A stretch of 64,000 nt of DNA, from positions 868,001-932,000 of the forward strand of contig CM076849.1 in NCBI GenBank assembly GCA_039519185.1. The letters are read 5' to 3'. Made by a program: the position numbers and the translations under genes. Below are positions 33,329 through 45,238 of the stretch, in pieces. The first letter of the stretch is position 1. Every line of letters begins with the position of its first letter. The stretch comes from Astragalus membranaceus. Lineage: Eukaryota > Streptophyta > Magnoliopsida > Fabales > Fabaceae. The notes beneath the pieces are model-generated. The model was not told where the DNA came from and made no database searches. It worked only from the letters and a program-made list of their open reading frames with translations.

Positions 33329-35660
33329 ATGCAATTATACCCGTATTTTTTTATATATCAGTGTAGTTATCTCGCGCTTTTTCATGTATCAGTGCAATTA
33401 TCTCAAAGTTTCAACTGATTGTTTGGGCTGATTAGTAGATTACAGTAGATAGTAAAAGATAGATAGTAGATTATTAATAAGAAATAATTATCCCGTGTTT
33501 TTTATATATCAGTAACAATTATTTGTCCTTTTTTGGGTATTAGTGACAAATATTTGTCGCGTGTGTTTTAAATATTAATCAGTTTAAATAGTCATTAAGC
33601 CTTCTTATTTTTTTAGATAGCAGGTTTATAGCAGTTTTCAAAAATTATAATTATCAATGGAAAATATTAATCCCGTGTTTTTTTATATATCATTGTAGTT
33701 ATCCCGTGTTTTTTATATATCAGTGCAGCTATCTGGTAGTTTTAATTGATTATTTTAGTTGATTAGTAGATTATAGTAGATAGTAAATTTTCTAGATAGT
33801 AGATTATCAATAAGAAATAATTGTTTTAAATATTAATTAGTAATTTAAATACTCATTAAGTCTTATTGTTTTTTAGATAATAAGTTTGTAGTAGTAGTCT
33901 TCAAAAAATTTAATTATAAATGACAAATATTAATCTCATGTTTTTTTATATATCAGTGCAGTTATCACGTGTTTTTTATATATCAATGTAGTTATCTCGT
34001 AGTTTCAATTGATTATTTTAGTTGATTAGTAGATTATAGTAGATAGTAAAAGAGAGATAGTAGATTATCAATAAGAAATATTTGTTTTAAATATTAATCA
34101 TTAGTTTAAATAGTCATTAAATGTTATTGTTTTTTAGATAGTAGGTTTATAGTAGTCTTCAAAAATTTTAATTATCAATGACAAATATTAATCGTGTGTT
34201 TTTTCATATATCAGTGCAGTTATTCCGTGTTTTTTATATATCATTGTAGTTATCTCAAAGTTTCAATTGATTATATGAGTTGATTAGTAGATTATAGTAA
34301 ATAGTAAAAGATAAATAGTAAATTATCAATAAGAAATATCTTTCCCGTATTTTTTTATTTATCAGTAACAACTATTTGTCCTTTTTTAGGTATTAGTGAC
34401 AAATATTGTCACGTGTGTTTTAAATTTTAATCAGTTTAAATAGTCATTAAGTCTTCTTGTTTTTTTAGATAGTAGGTTTATAGTAGTTTTCAAAAATTAT
34501 AATTAAGAATGGTAAATATTAATCCTGTGTTTTTTTATATATCACTTCAATTATCTCGTGTTTTTTATATATCAGTGCAATTATCTCGAAGTTTCAATTG
34601 ATTATTTTAGTTGATTAGTAGATTATAGTAGATAGTAAATTTGTTAGATAGTAGATTATCAATAAGAAATAATGTTTTTAAATATTAATTAGTAATATAA
34701 ATAGTCATTAAGTCTTCTTGTTTTTTAGATAGTAGGTTTGTAGTAGTAGTCTTCAAAAAATTTAATTATCAATGACAAATATTAATCTCATGTTTTTTTA
34801 TATATTAGTGCAGTTATCCCGTGTTTTTTATATATCATTGCAGTTATCTCGTAGTTTCAATTGATTATTTTAGATGATTAGTAGATTATAGTAGATAGTA
34901 AAAGAGAGATAGTAGAGTATAAATAAGAAATATTTGTTTTAAATATTAATCAGTAGTTTAAATAGTCATTAAATATTATTATTTTTTAGATAGTAGGTTT
35001 ATAGTAGTCTTCAAAAATTTTACTTAAATCACCGTTGTTATCCCGTGTTTTTTATATATCAGTGCAGTTATCTTGTAGTTTCAATTGATTATTTTAGTTG
35101 ATTAGTAGATTATAGTAGATAGTAAAAGTTAGATATTAGATTATCAATAAGAATATTTGTTTTAAATATTAATTACTAATTTAACTAGTCATGAAGTCTC
35201 CTTGTTTTTTAGATAGTAGGTTTGTAGTAGTAGTCTTCAAAAATTTTAATTATCAATGACAAATATTAATCTCGTCTTTTTTTATATATCAGTGCAGTTA
35301 TCCCGTGTTTTTTTATATATCAGTACAGTTATTTCGTAATTTCAACTTATTATTTTAGTTGATTAGTAGATAGTAAAAGAGAGATAATAGATTATCAATA
35401 AGAAATATTTGTTTTGAATATTAATCAGTAGTTTAAATAGTCTTTAAATATTATTGTTATTTAGATAGTCTTCAAAAATTTTAATTATCAATGACAAATA
35501 TTAATCCTGTGTTTTTTATATATCCGTGCAGTTATCCCGTGTTTTTTTATATATCATTGCAGTTATCTCGTAGTTTCAATTAATTACTTTAGTTGATTAG
35601 TTGATTATAGTAGATATTAAAAATATATAGTAGATTATCAATAAGAGTGTGACAGATTTC
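33180..35660. repeat. AT-rich tandem array with about nine units and a three-unit higher order
   Basis: The anchor phrase AGTTTCAATTGATTA recurs at 33407, 33738, 34001, 34259, 34590, 34853, 35077, 35338 and 35572. Spacings are 331, 263, 258, 331, 263, 224, 261 and 234 bp. Each unit also has TTATCCCGTGTTTTTTATATATCAGTGCAG, split here only by small changes, and GATTAGTAGATTATAGTAG. The 331-bp units both carry an extra block with TTTGTCCTTTTT and GGTATTAGTGACAAATA. There are no genes inside. Confidence 0.9.
33279..33326. repeat. (TA)n microsatellite
   Basis: A pure TA run of about 24 units at the left side of the tandem array. Confidence 0.9.
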
Positions 35661-36360
35661 AGAGATACATATTAAAATTTTAAGGTGATCACTTTTTTCA
35701 AAAATGTGATAGTTTTTTTTGTTTTTTTAGTGTGACTCATTTACATTTTTATAGGTAGTTTTAGTAGATTAGTGTTTGTATAAATTTAGAAATATAGTTA
35801 AAAAATTAAAGTGAGGTGATAAAAGAAAGAGAATTTTGGTCAGAAAAAAAGAAATAGAATAAATATTTATGGGAAAATTAAAAGTATCGTAAAAAGAAAA
35901 AAGGAAGAAAGAGAGTGTAAGAGAAAAGTGAAAATGAGGAAAAAAAGTGTAAGAAGAAAGAGAAAAAAGAAAGAAAGAGAGTGTAAGTGAAAAGTAAGAG
36001 AGTGTAATGACATTTTTACCCTTAAATTAGATATGTGTCTTGTTAATAAGAGATCTAAATTGGTAATGTTTTAGATTAGATTAGATTAGATTAGATAGGA
36101 GGTTTGTTTGTATAAATAAATAAATAGATATTAGATTAGATTACAAAAATTTGATCAAAAATGAAAATTATAATGTTTTATAATTATTATTATTGGAGAA
36201 TAATCATTTTATAAATTTTTTAATAACATAGTCTTTTTTGGTCAAAAATAACATTCTTTTCTGTTTATTTTTCATCACATTTATTTCTTTTTACCGTAAA
36301 TAATTGAGAATAAAAATAATTAAATATAATTTTAAACTATCAAAATGACAAATAAAAGTA
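35661..36360. other. AT-rich spacer, no gene
   Basis: The stretch holds an AG/AAAG-rich patch (35800-36010) and a short GATTA-type repeat (AGATTAGATTAGATTAGAT near 36074). I see no coding sequence. Confidence 0.5.
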
Positions 36361-36375
36361 ACAAAATTTAGTGGG

Positions 36376-36512
36376 ATCCCAAGTAGGTAGCTCAGTTGGC
36401 GAGCTAAGGGATGTCGAAGGAGTGCACCAAAAAGAGTGCAAGAAGGAGGTTTCGGGTTCAAACCCCGGAAACTAACATTCCCCCACCTCCACTAATATTG
36501 CTTATAAAAAAA
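36376..36512 (+). mobile_element. Full-length tRNA-derived SINE with 15-bp target duplication
   Basis: The unit has an A-box-like TAGGTAGCTCAGTTGGCGAG, a B-box-like GGGTTCAAACCCC and a 3' end AATATTGCTTATAAAAAAA. It is enclosed by ACAAAATTTAGTGGG at 36361-36375 and 36513-36527. The length (137 bp), polymerase III boxes and A-rich tail define a tRNA-related SINE. Two more copies occur in the window (9159, 10719). Confidence 0.95.
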
Positions 36513-36527
36513 ACAAAATTTAGTGGG

Positions 36528-37375
36528 TATATTAGTGACTACGACAACTAAACTACGTGAGTAATATAACTTTAAATGAAAAAATAAGTAATTCTTACAT
36601 TATCACAAAAATTTAGTCGCATCATTTAGTCATATATACAAAACATAAATACATAACTATTATTTTATTAGTACATCTATTTCTATTTTGTGTGTGTGAC
36701 CAAATGATGACAATATATTATTGTCTTAGTCGGAAAAGATGTATTCTTCATCCAAACAAGGGGGTGGCGGAATAGTATTATCTCTTTTTCATTTGAAGCT
36801 TCAAGGTCTTGTATTGTATTGTCCATCTTCGTCAAGATGAATCTTGCACGTTTATTTCTTTCTTAAAGATTGGAAACTCAAGATGACGGTTAGATGATGC
36901 TCTAGGTGTTCTTGATTCTCTATGACGGTACATTTGCCAATTTGAACTTGGAGCTTTCTTGTTCCTCTTTCACATGAATCTTGTACAATATATAATATCA
37001 TCACCCACAAGATTCAGCCTGAATTTTTTTGCAAATGTGTTGAGTAGTAGCTCTTGCTCTAGTCCCATTAGTCAGTTTCCTCGGCCATGTCTAAAAGGGG
37101 AGAGGGATCTGGAATTTAAATTCATGAAACGTGAGTACAAGGCAGAATTGGTGTGGTGCAAAAATAATCTCCATGGTCGATTGAAATTAAGAAAAAGAGA
37201 ATCTCCATGGAAAGTTATCTCTTTTAGCAAATGATTTTTCGAAATTTCTTTTCTTTCAGCCGAAGAGTTTGTTTTGGGCTAATGGTTCTTGAATTCTAAA
37301 ACCAGGATTCCTAAGATTATTCACCTATATGTAACACTCCGATATTTCTAGCTTGTAGAAATACCAAAGTATACA
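36528..37375. other. Unassigned stretch between SINE and copia remnant
   Basis: A 91-codon + frame (36959-37234) has no recognisable motif. The right side abuts a sudden end of copia homology near 37378, so a deletion or insertion breakpoint lies here. Confidence 0.35.
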
Positions 37376-38289
37376 ACATGAACCATCTTCTTTTCATGTA
37401 GTTGACTCAAGCTCTTGGAGTTGAGGTGGCCAAATCTCCGGTGCCATCTCCAGTGCTCCTCTTCGACAGTGGTCTGGAGACAATGTTCTTCGACTACTTG
37501 CAGCTTGATCTTGAAGGTTCTGTTACTCTGCATCGACACCTTCAAAATCATCTTCTTGGTCGAATCGAACAAGCTGAGACTGTTATCACCCATTTCGACG
37601 GTGAAGTTTTTCTCAATCATCTGCCCAATACTTAGCAGATTGCTCCTCATATCTGGTACATAAAATACCCCTTAGATGTAGCACCACTTACCATCTTTCG
37701 ACAGGAACTTTATGGTGCCTACTCCTTCAGCAGTAACTCTACTGTTATCTGCAAACCTTATCCTTTTGCTTATCTGCTCCAGTTCGACAAACCACTCCTT
37801 GTGACAACACATGTGATTTGAACATCCTGTGTCGAGATACCATTCGACAGACTTCTCTTCAGTCGAATTTGTATCAGCCTTCAACAACAGTAATTCTAGG
37901 TCAGTAGCTGTCATGAATGACAATTCTTCATCATCATTGCTGGCAATGTTGGAGGCATCACCAGTGTTTCCACTGCACTGCCACACACACATTGCACAAG
38001 TATTTTGAGCATCGCAAGTGAATCCACTTATACAAGTGTTCCCACTATTTTGCTCGCTACTTTCAGCAATTCCTTCATCGAGTCGAATCTCATCTTCGAC
38101 AGCCATCAGCATTAACTCCTCTGAGTCAGAGTCTGAGTCACCATCATTAGCAAATTTGGCTTCTGCATCTTTATCCCTAGGAACTTTCTTGTTTTGACAC
38201 TTGTTCCTATAATGCCCAAATTGCTGACAGTTATAACACTGAACTTTCGACAGGTCTCCCTTCTTCTTGTCGAAAGATCCTTGTTCTTT

Positions 38290-41164
38290 CACTACAAAAA
38301 AACAGCGTATTAGCGACGGATTTTTCCGTCGCTAATACCACTTTTTCCCTCGCTAACAGTAATTAGCGACGGAACTAGCGACGGATACATTCCGTCGCTA
38401 ATAAGCTTGTCGCTAATTATTAGCGACGGATTTGGATCCGTCGCTACTTAGAGACGGATTAATCCGTCGCTAATTCCGTCGCTAATTACTGCCACGTGTT
38501 AGCCTATGAATGAGCAATATTAGCGACGGATTTCCGTCACTAATTCCGTCGCTAACTATTGCCACGTGTTACCCTAGGAATGAGCCCATTAGCGACGGAT
38601 TTCCGTCTCTAATACCGTCGCTAATTGATGCCACGTGGGTGTGTCTGGTTAGCAATATTAGCGACGGAATTCCGCCACTAATTCCGTCGCTAATGACCCC
38701 TGGATTTTTTTAAATTTTTTTTGGAAAACCTGGCTTTTAATATTTGGAAAACCTGCTTTTTAAAAACGAAATGCGAACAACCTGTCTATTGCGCAAAACC
38801 CTGTCTATTATAAACACTATAATTAAGATAAATGCGAAAATCTGAATTAACAATAAAGTCGAAATCAAACAATACAATCCCAAATACAAACAAAATCCGA
38901 ATCAAAATAAACAAGTTCAAACAAATCCGAATCAAAATAAACAAAGTCCCGCATCTCTCACAAATAACAAAGTCCTAATAGGGACCATCAGACCCCTCAG
39001 ACTCAGACCCATTTGGATGTTTGCGGTTATAATACTTCAATATCTTCGCCTGCGCACGGGTAAAATTCAAGAAGTCTTCCTGCAAGGTTGTCTGCACCTG
39101 TTCATGAGTCTGCAGCCGCTGCTCCTGATCCTGAATGACCTGTGCCTGAGCCTGCACCTGCTGCCTAAGTTGCGCTGTCTCGTCAGCTGTAGCAGGAGGA
39201 GGAGGAGGAGGTCCACTGCCAGAAGGCCCACTAGTGTCGAAGTGATCAACCCCAGAGTCCAATAACGGCGCCAAGGGCCCCGAACCATACAGGCGACCCT
39301 TATTCGGCCCGCCTACCGCCATCTTCCAATTGCGGTTCGCCAGAGCTATGATCTCAGGGGGAAGTGGACCAAGTGAGCCAGGGTTCCAGGTCCCCTGAGT
39401 CGGCTCAATCATCGTCTCACTAACATCCTCCTGTTTTCCATAACCAGATAACATAGCATAATTAGCGTTCCATTTTAAGAAAACAAAATTATTTAATACA
39501 AAACAAGTTGTATATACCTGAGTTTTCCTAGAGCGCTCATCAACATACTCCGTAGTACCCTTCCTCAAATGTGTTGCCCTGTGAAGCTCAGGAATAGTGA
39601 TATCGCGTCCAGCCTTCTTACTCTGTAATAATGAAACACATTTTTAATTATTGCTAATCACCCTAAATAAACTAAAATAACACATACTTAAAATAATTTA
39701 CCAATCTGACAGCATGCTGAGCCTGGTTGACGGAGCCGCAACAGTGAAGCGAGCCACCCTTTTCAGAATTTCTATTCTGCTTGGCCTTTTCAGCTTTTTC
39801 TTTGTAGCTCTCAGTAGCCCAAAGTTCCTTGTAGGCATTCCAAACACGGTCAGGGATGTATTTTGGCTGCTTATCTTTACAACGCAGTTTGTAAAGCAAA
39901 TCCGACAATTGCTTGCCCATTCTTTTGAAAAAAACATACACATTTCAAACGACATACACATTACCATTACACATTTTTCAATTAACAACATACACATTTC
40001 AAAATTAACATACACTATCTCCAACAACATACACATTTCATACACTTACAATTACACTATCTTAAACACATACACTATTCAATTACATTTTTCAATTTCA
40101 ATTCAATTCCAATTACTTCATTCAATTACAACTTTCTAATTAACAACAACAACAATTTTATTCTACAATACTAATCTTAATATTTCTAACAATAAAATTT
40201 TATCCTATAACAACGGAACAAAAAATCAATTCGAAAATAAAAAACAAAAAAAACTAACCGTGACCGTGACTGTGACTGTGGTGGCTGCTGTCCGGTGCGG
40301 TGGTGGTGGCTGCTGTCCGGTGCGGTGGTTGTCCGGTGACGTGGTTGTCCGGTGACTTGCGAAATAGAGAGGCACAAACAAAATTAGAGAAAAATAGGGA
40401 GAAAATTCGTGGAGACAGAAAAGAAACAAACCTGGGTAACGTGGATGGTGGTGGTGCGGTGGCGTGAACGGTGGTGGTGCGGTGGCGGTGGCGTGGACGG
40501 TGGCGATGGCGTGGACGGTGGACGGTTCGGAGAGGGTGAGTCTGAGAGAAAGAATGGAGAAGAGGAAAGAATGGAGAGAAAAGGGAGCGGTGCGGCGTGG
40601 ACGGTGGTGGTGGCGTGGCCGGTGGACGGAGAGGAAGAGGGAGGCGATTCGGTGGACGGAGGGGAAGAGGAAGACAGAAACAGTGGAGAAGAGGAAAGAA
40701 AGAGAGAAAAGGGGGAGGGATCCGGCTTTAAAATTTTTTTAACACTTAGCGACGGAATTAGCGACGGATTTCCGTCGCTAACTTTGGCCCACGTGTCAAA
40801 CTAAAATGTAACGGACAGTGGCACAATTTTCAAAGCTTAGCGACGGATTATTAGCGACGGATTTCCGTCGCTAAACTTTGAAAATTGTGACACGCGTCAA
40901 TTAAAACTGAAACGGTCAGTTGCGCTATTTAATATGATTAGCGACGGATTATTAGCGACGGATTTCCGTCGCTAATAAAATTCAAATTTTTCGTTTCTTC
41001 GCGCCTTGTCCAATCCGTCGCTAAATAAGCATAATTCCGTCGCTAACTTTGTGAAACCCGGTCCGTCGCTAATGATGTAAAATTCCGTCGCTAATGTTTT
41101 TATTTGCGACGGAATTTAGATCCGTCGCTAAATTCCGTCGCTAATCACTAGTTTTTTTGTAGTG
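38290..41164 (-). mobile_element. CACTA (En/Spm-type) element inside copia gag
   Basis: The ends are CACTACAAAAAAAC and the inverse GTTTTTTTGTAGTG, flanked by TTT on both sides (38287-38289 and 41165-41167). Both subterminal zones (38300-38700 and 40740-41150) are packed with about fifteen copies each of TTAGCGACGGA in both orientations, often as the palindrome TTAGCGACGGA-TT-TCCGTCGCTAA. It encodes a TNPA-like accessory protein but no recognisable TNPD catalytic transposase, so it is probably dependent on another element. Confidence 0.95.
38975..39941 (-). CDS. TNPA-like CACTA accessory protein (plant transposase_24 type)
   Basis: Inferred exons are 39941-39702 (5' limit uncertain), 39622-39519 and 39430-38975, with GT/AG introns in matching phase. 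Exon 1 has VWNAYKELWATESYKEKAEK followed by AKQNRNSEKGGSLHCCGS, the signature of the plant En/Spm transposase_24 family. Exon 2 reads SKKAGRDITIPELHRATHLR. The last exon has a Pro-rich stretch, a Gln-rich predicted coiled coil (LRQQVQAQAQVIQDQEQRL) and an acidic tail ending EGSDGPY. In this class the protein is thought to bind the subterminal TTAGCGACGGA motifs. Homology of exon 1 may extend further upstream. No stop interrupts the inferred exons. Confidence 0.7.
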
Positions 41165-42089
41165 TTTCTTCTTACTGCTTGATCCCTTTTCTCTACCCTT
41201 CTCCTTGTTGCCTGCCTTCCAATTTCTCTTAGAGGAGTATGAAAGCAAGGCTTGTTCAGTTTCTTTCTCTGAACTTCTCTGCCTGATTCTCAATTCATGC
41301 GCCTCTAAGGAACCCTGAAGTTCATCTAACTTCAACGTATCTAGGTCTTTGGGTTCTTCGATAGCAGTGACAACATAGTCGAATTCCAGGGTTAAGGATC
41401 TGAGCACCTTTTCGACTTTATTTACTTCAGTCACAGTTTCACCATTACCTTTCATTTGATTAGTTAATGCTACTAACCTCGTAATGAATTCTCCAATCGA
41501 TTCTCCATCTGTCATCTTCAAGGCCTCGTACTGTTTCCTGAGCGACTGAAGGCGTATCTTCTTCAGTCTATCTGATCCTCCATACGAGTTCTTGAGGATG
41601 TCCCAAGCTGCCTTTGCTGACTCACTGTCGATGATCAGGTTCAGGACATTGGAATCAACGCATTGGTGAATCAAAAACAGCCCTTTTCCATCTTTCTTCC
41701 TCAGCGAATGGTGGTTGTTCCTCACCGCTTCAATGGCGTTTGCTGCCAAGGGTAGAACACCATCATTCACGACATCAATGACATCTTGATATCGAAACAG
41801 AACCTTCATCTGCGCACACCATCGTTCATAATCCTTTCCGTCGAAGATTGGGAGGTTCCCCGGAATACCTCCACCAGAGTTGTCTCGCGCTGCCATGAAT
41901 CTTGATAGATTTTGTAAGGATCTAACAAACTCTTGATACCAGTTTGTTGGGGATAAACACGTGAAAGGGAGAAGAAAAGGAAGTGGCGGCGCAAGGTGTC
42001 AGAGGAATGATTAGGGCAATATAATATGAATAGTAAAAGCTGCACTGAATTTCATAAAAATAGGGTACAATTACATGCTACTGACGTCA

Positions 42090-42091
<2 letters not shown>

Positions 42092-42158
<67 letters not shown>
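42092..42158. repeat. (TA)n microsatellite
   Basis: A pure TA run of about 33 units within the copia LTR. Confidence 0.95.
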
Positions 42159-42163
<5 letters not shown>

Positions 42164-42659
42164 AAAGAGGCCCAGGCCCATAATTTCGACTAGCCCATTC
42201 GACTGGCCCATTTCGACTAGGTTTCTAACTACACCTACTATTATTAATGGCAATAGAATTACAAAGCATATCTCAATACATGGCATACATCAGAGTAACT
42301 TCCTGTTATTAAATATTGAACACAACTAAAAACTTTCGATAAATAATTATCAAATGGTGTAATACCCCAATTTTGTCCGCCCAAGTCAAAAAAACATTTT
42401 TCAGAAAAATGGAAGCAATAAGGTAATTCATAATGTGTGGAAAACAGTGGATTGGTGCATTTATGTGTGTTCGTCCCTTATTTCGCATTTTTTATTTGAA
42501 TTACGCGCGCGCGCCAATAGTAACTGCGTGAGCTGCCCTGTGCCCCCGTCATTTGGCACGTGTCTGTATTTTCATAAAAAAAAGGTCATTTATTGATCAT
42601 TATTAATTTTTGGCACCCAAAAACATTTTTCTTAATTTTTAGGAATTTTAGGAAATAAA

Positions 42660-44830
42660 ATAGTGCATATTTTTGCATTTTTGGGCATTTAAATAAAAGC
42701 GAATTAATTATTTTTTGACCAAGACCAGGTCAAGGACGTGGCATACATGTTACTCTACCAAGGGTAATTTTTGTATAATTTTTGGAAAGGAAGTCCTAGT
42801 CCAAAATAATTAAAAATGCATTTTCCCCATTTTTAGTGCATAAAAAGCTGAAAAAGGACCATTAAATATTTCTCGATTATTAAATGACAACTTTTATTGT
42901 CATGAATAATTAGAGGGATATTTTTATGGTGCCCAAAAATATGTGACACATTTTCAATAGGTGCACTATCATTTGCATGCCCAAAAATTCAAAATTCAAA
43001 ATTCAAATAAAAAGTACAAAGTGTCATCAATAAGACAAAAGACCAAAAAGGAGAAGCAATTTTCCCCCATTTTTGTTGTCCATGCGAATTCCCTCTCTCT
43101 CTCTCCACAATTTCGAATTCCCCCTCTCTCTCCACAATTTCATCCACACTCTTCTATTGTACAATTATTCCTTAAGAATATTCTTGTACTATCCTTAATC
43201 CTACCCATTTCATACACATCCCTAATTCCCTCACACTCTCATGGAGATGCATACCCTTTTTTGTAAATGACATCATCCTCTCACACTCACTGCTTCATAA
43301 GAAATTGCAAACTTACTTAAAATAGAACATCTCATTCCTATTCTACCCTTAACCCTAATTTCACCCAAGACCATATATAAGCATACTCTCCCAAAATACA
43401 AAGAGAAGTTCATTTTTGCACAAAAACCTCCTCCTCTCCTCTCCTTGGGCGAATCCTCCATTACTCCCTCACTCTCATTTTTGTGTTTTCTCACTACCCA
43501 CAATCCAAGTGATCTCTAATCCTAGCCCTTCATTCAAATTTGAAACCCAATCCTAGAGCACCTAGTAAAGAACAATGACCTAATTACCCCTAGACCTAAA
43601 ACAACTCTATAAATACCCTCTCATTTCCACACATGAGGATCTTTTGCTTCTCATTCCTCACTCACACAACCCTCACACAATTCTCCCTTCTCCTTTTCCT
43701 CTCCTTTGGCCGTGGCCTCCTCCCCCTCTCCTCCATCCATCTTTTTCATTTCCTTCCACTCAAACACCACCACCCCACCTCATTTTGCATCCCTCTTTCA
43801 CATACTCCCTCCATTTCTCAGTCAAAGTTCAAGCATCATCACCAAGTGGGTTTGATCATCATATTTGCGTGGGTATTTCTTTGAAGAACCTTGGAGTTTT
43901 GTTGATTGGTGTCTAGTTTCATATTCTCATCTCACTTTCTAACTTGGAGTTAAGGTAAAATCCTTAAATCTTGCATCATATTTGAGTTCTTACCCCAAAA
44001 ATGTAAAATCATTCATCCTATCATCTTCTTGTCCTCATATTGTTGATTGTTGTTGGTGAGAAGTTTCATAAGCACTTTGACAAACACTTAGGGAGGCTTG
44101 GGTGCTTATGGTGCTTCTCACCCTTGAATGATTGATGATTTGTGTTGATTTGGATCTTGACCCTTGCATTTCATGAAATAAAATGTTTTATGGCATATTA
44201 TGTTTCGCATATTTGTAGAAAAATAAGGTTTATGTTAGTTTTGTGCATTTCTTTGCCTAATCACATGAACCTTTACCAAAAATTGTAATCTAGCTTGTTT
44301 TCTCATATTATCTCACTTGCTTTCAAAAATAAATGGGTTCTTGGTTATGTAGTTGGGTCGCATATTGTGAATAAATAGAGTTTTTATATGTTTGCTTATC
44401 ATTTTAAGTTGATGATAGGCAATATGACTCTCACTTGTGCCTAGTGCACCTTGCTTAAAGTGATGAGAATTGTTCTATATGATTCAACCCTTTTAGTTTA
44501 GGTGTTGTCTAGGGTTCCTGTAGGTTTTGTAAATGATAGGTTGTCCTAATCTTGATGCATCCTCGCTTGCAATTGTGGTTTTGGTTCTTGGAGTTTGTGT
44601 AGGTTTTGGCAAGGGATGTACTAACTCTAGTCTTGATGTATTCTCACTTGTTAATGTAAGTAATTGCAAAGGATAGGCTAGCCCCCTAGTCTTGATGCAC
44701 ATGTGTTCTTATTCATTTGTATTTGTTTTTGTGCTTGTTATGTGATTAAGTATTGAATTGGTGTTCACGATTTGCTTGCTTGTTTTGATGATCGCATTGA
44801 CTTTGTAATCCGACTTCAAAGTTCAAAACC
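42660..44830. other. Interior of the Ogre-like LTR, no gene
   Basis: Several 60-100-codon frames here (for example 43633-43916, rich in Pro, His and Ser) lie in CT-rich leader-like sequence and show no family motif. A short repeat with CTAGTCTTGATG and GCACATTGTG-like phrases occurs at 44500-44700. I see no coding evidence. Confidence 0.5.
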
Positions 44831-45009
44831 TTTGTTACTCGTTAGTAACACCTCAAAACCATGTCGCACTCAAATTATACTACAATTTGTTACTCGTTAG
44901 TAACATTTACAATTTCAAATCTTTTTCATAACCAGGAACACTTTCAAACATCAAAAAGCCATCTCACAAACCAAAAATCAATTCGATTGCGAAAACACTT
45001 TTGATTACC

Positions 45010-45238
45010 TAAAGTAAGAACCAATTATCATTAATGATCACTCGCGTCGTTGCCGTTTGGTTGTTAACGATAATTTCATTTTCAAAGGAATTAGTAGTGT
45101 GGCCACTCTAAATCGTTGTTGTTTGGTCTTCATGAACACTCCAACTTAAATAAAACCAATTGTCATCGATAATCATTCGCGCCGTTGCCGTTTGTTGTTA
45201 ATAACGATTGCATTCTCAAAAGGGTTAGTAGCGCGGCC
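45010..45238. repeat. About 140-bp tandem repeat (left part)
   Basis: The units share CACTCGCGTCGTTGCCGTTTGG and TTAGTAGTGTGGCCACTCTAAA, split only by point changes. The first unit starts near 45012 and the second near 45155. The array continues at 53431-53600 on the other side of the nested element. Confidence 0.8.

Larger units (their letters stand above)
37378..41896 (-). pseudogene. Copia gag-protease polyprotein interrupted by a CACTA element
   Basis: The gag starts MAARDNSGGGIPGNLPIFDG and has the copia UBN2-type capsid region (YERWCAQMKVLF, SAKAAWDILKNSYGG). Past the CACTA insertion come the zinc knuckle (CYNCQQFGHYRNKC), the protease (WYLDTGCSNHMC) and the GAG-pre-integrase motif (HWRWHRRFGHLNSKSL). 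Removing the insertion and one TTT copy joins ...GSSSKKK to EQGSFDKKKGD in frame, so the gag was open when CACTA arrived. An in-frame TAA lies at 37672-37674, before GVFYVPDMRSNLLSIG. Confidence 0.9.
37376..42300 (-). mobile_element. Truncated Ty1/copia element: one LTR, gag, protease, start of integrase
   Basis: Reading leftward: the 5' LTR ends in ...CCCCAACA at 41945, with the other LTR edge unclear near 42300. A tRNA-iMet-like primer site follows (TGGTATCAAGA, 41931-41941), then gag from 41896. Homology stops near 37378, just after the GAG-pre-integrase motif. Integrase core, reverse transcriptase, RNase H and the 3' LTR are missing. A long TA run lies inside the LTR. A CACTA element splits gag at 38290-41164. 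Confidence 0.85.

Noticed and set aside
33180..35660. CRISPR-like array
   Set aside because: The units are long, AT-rich, contiguous tandem repeats in a plant nuclear context, without short constant repeats and unique spacers.
36060..36110. Telomere-like repeat
   Set aside because: The unit is TTAGA/GATTA, not TTTAGGG.
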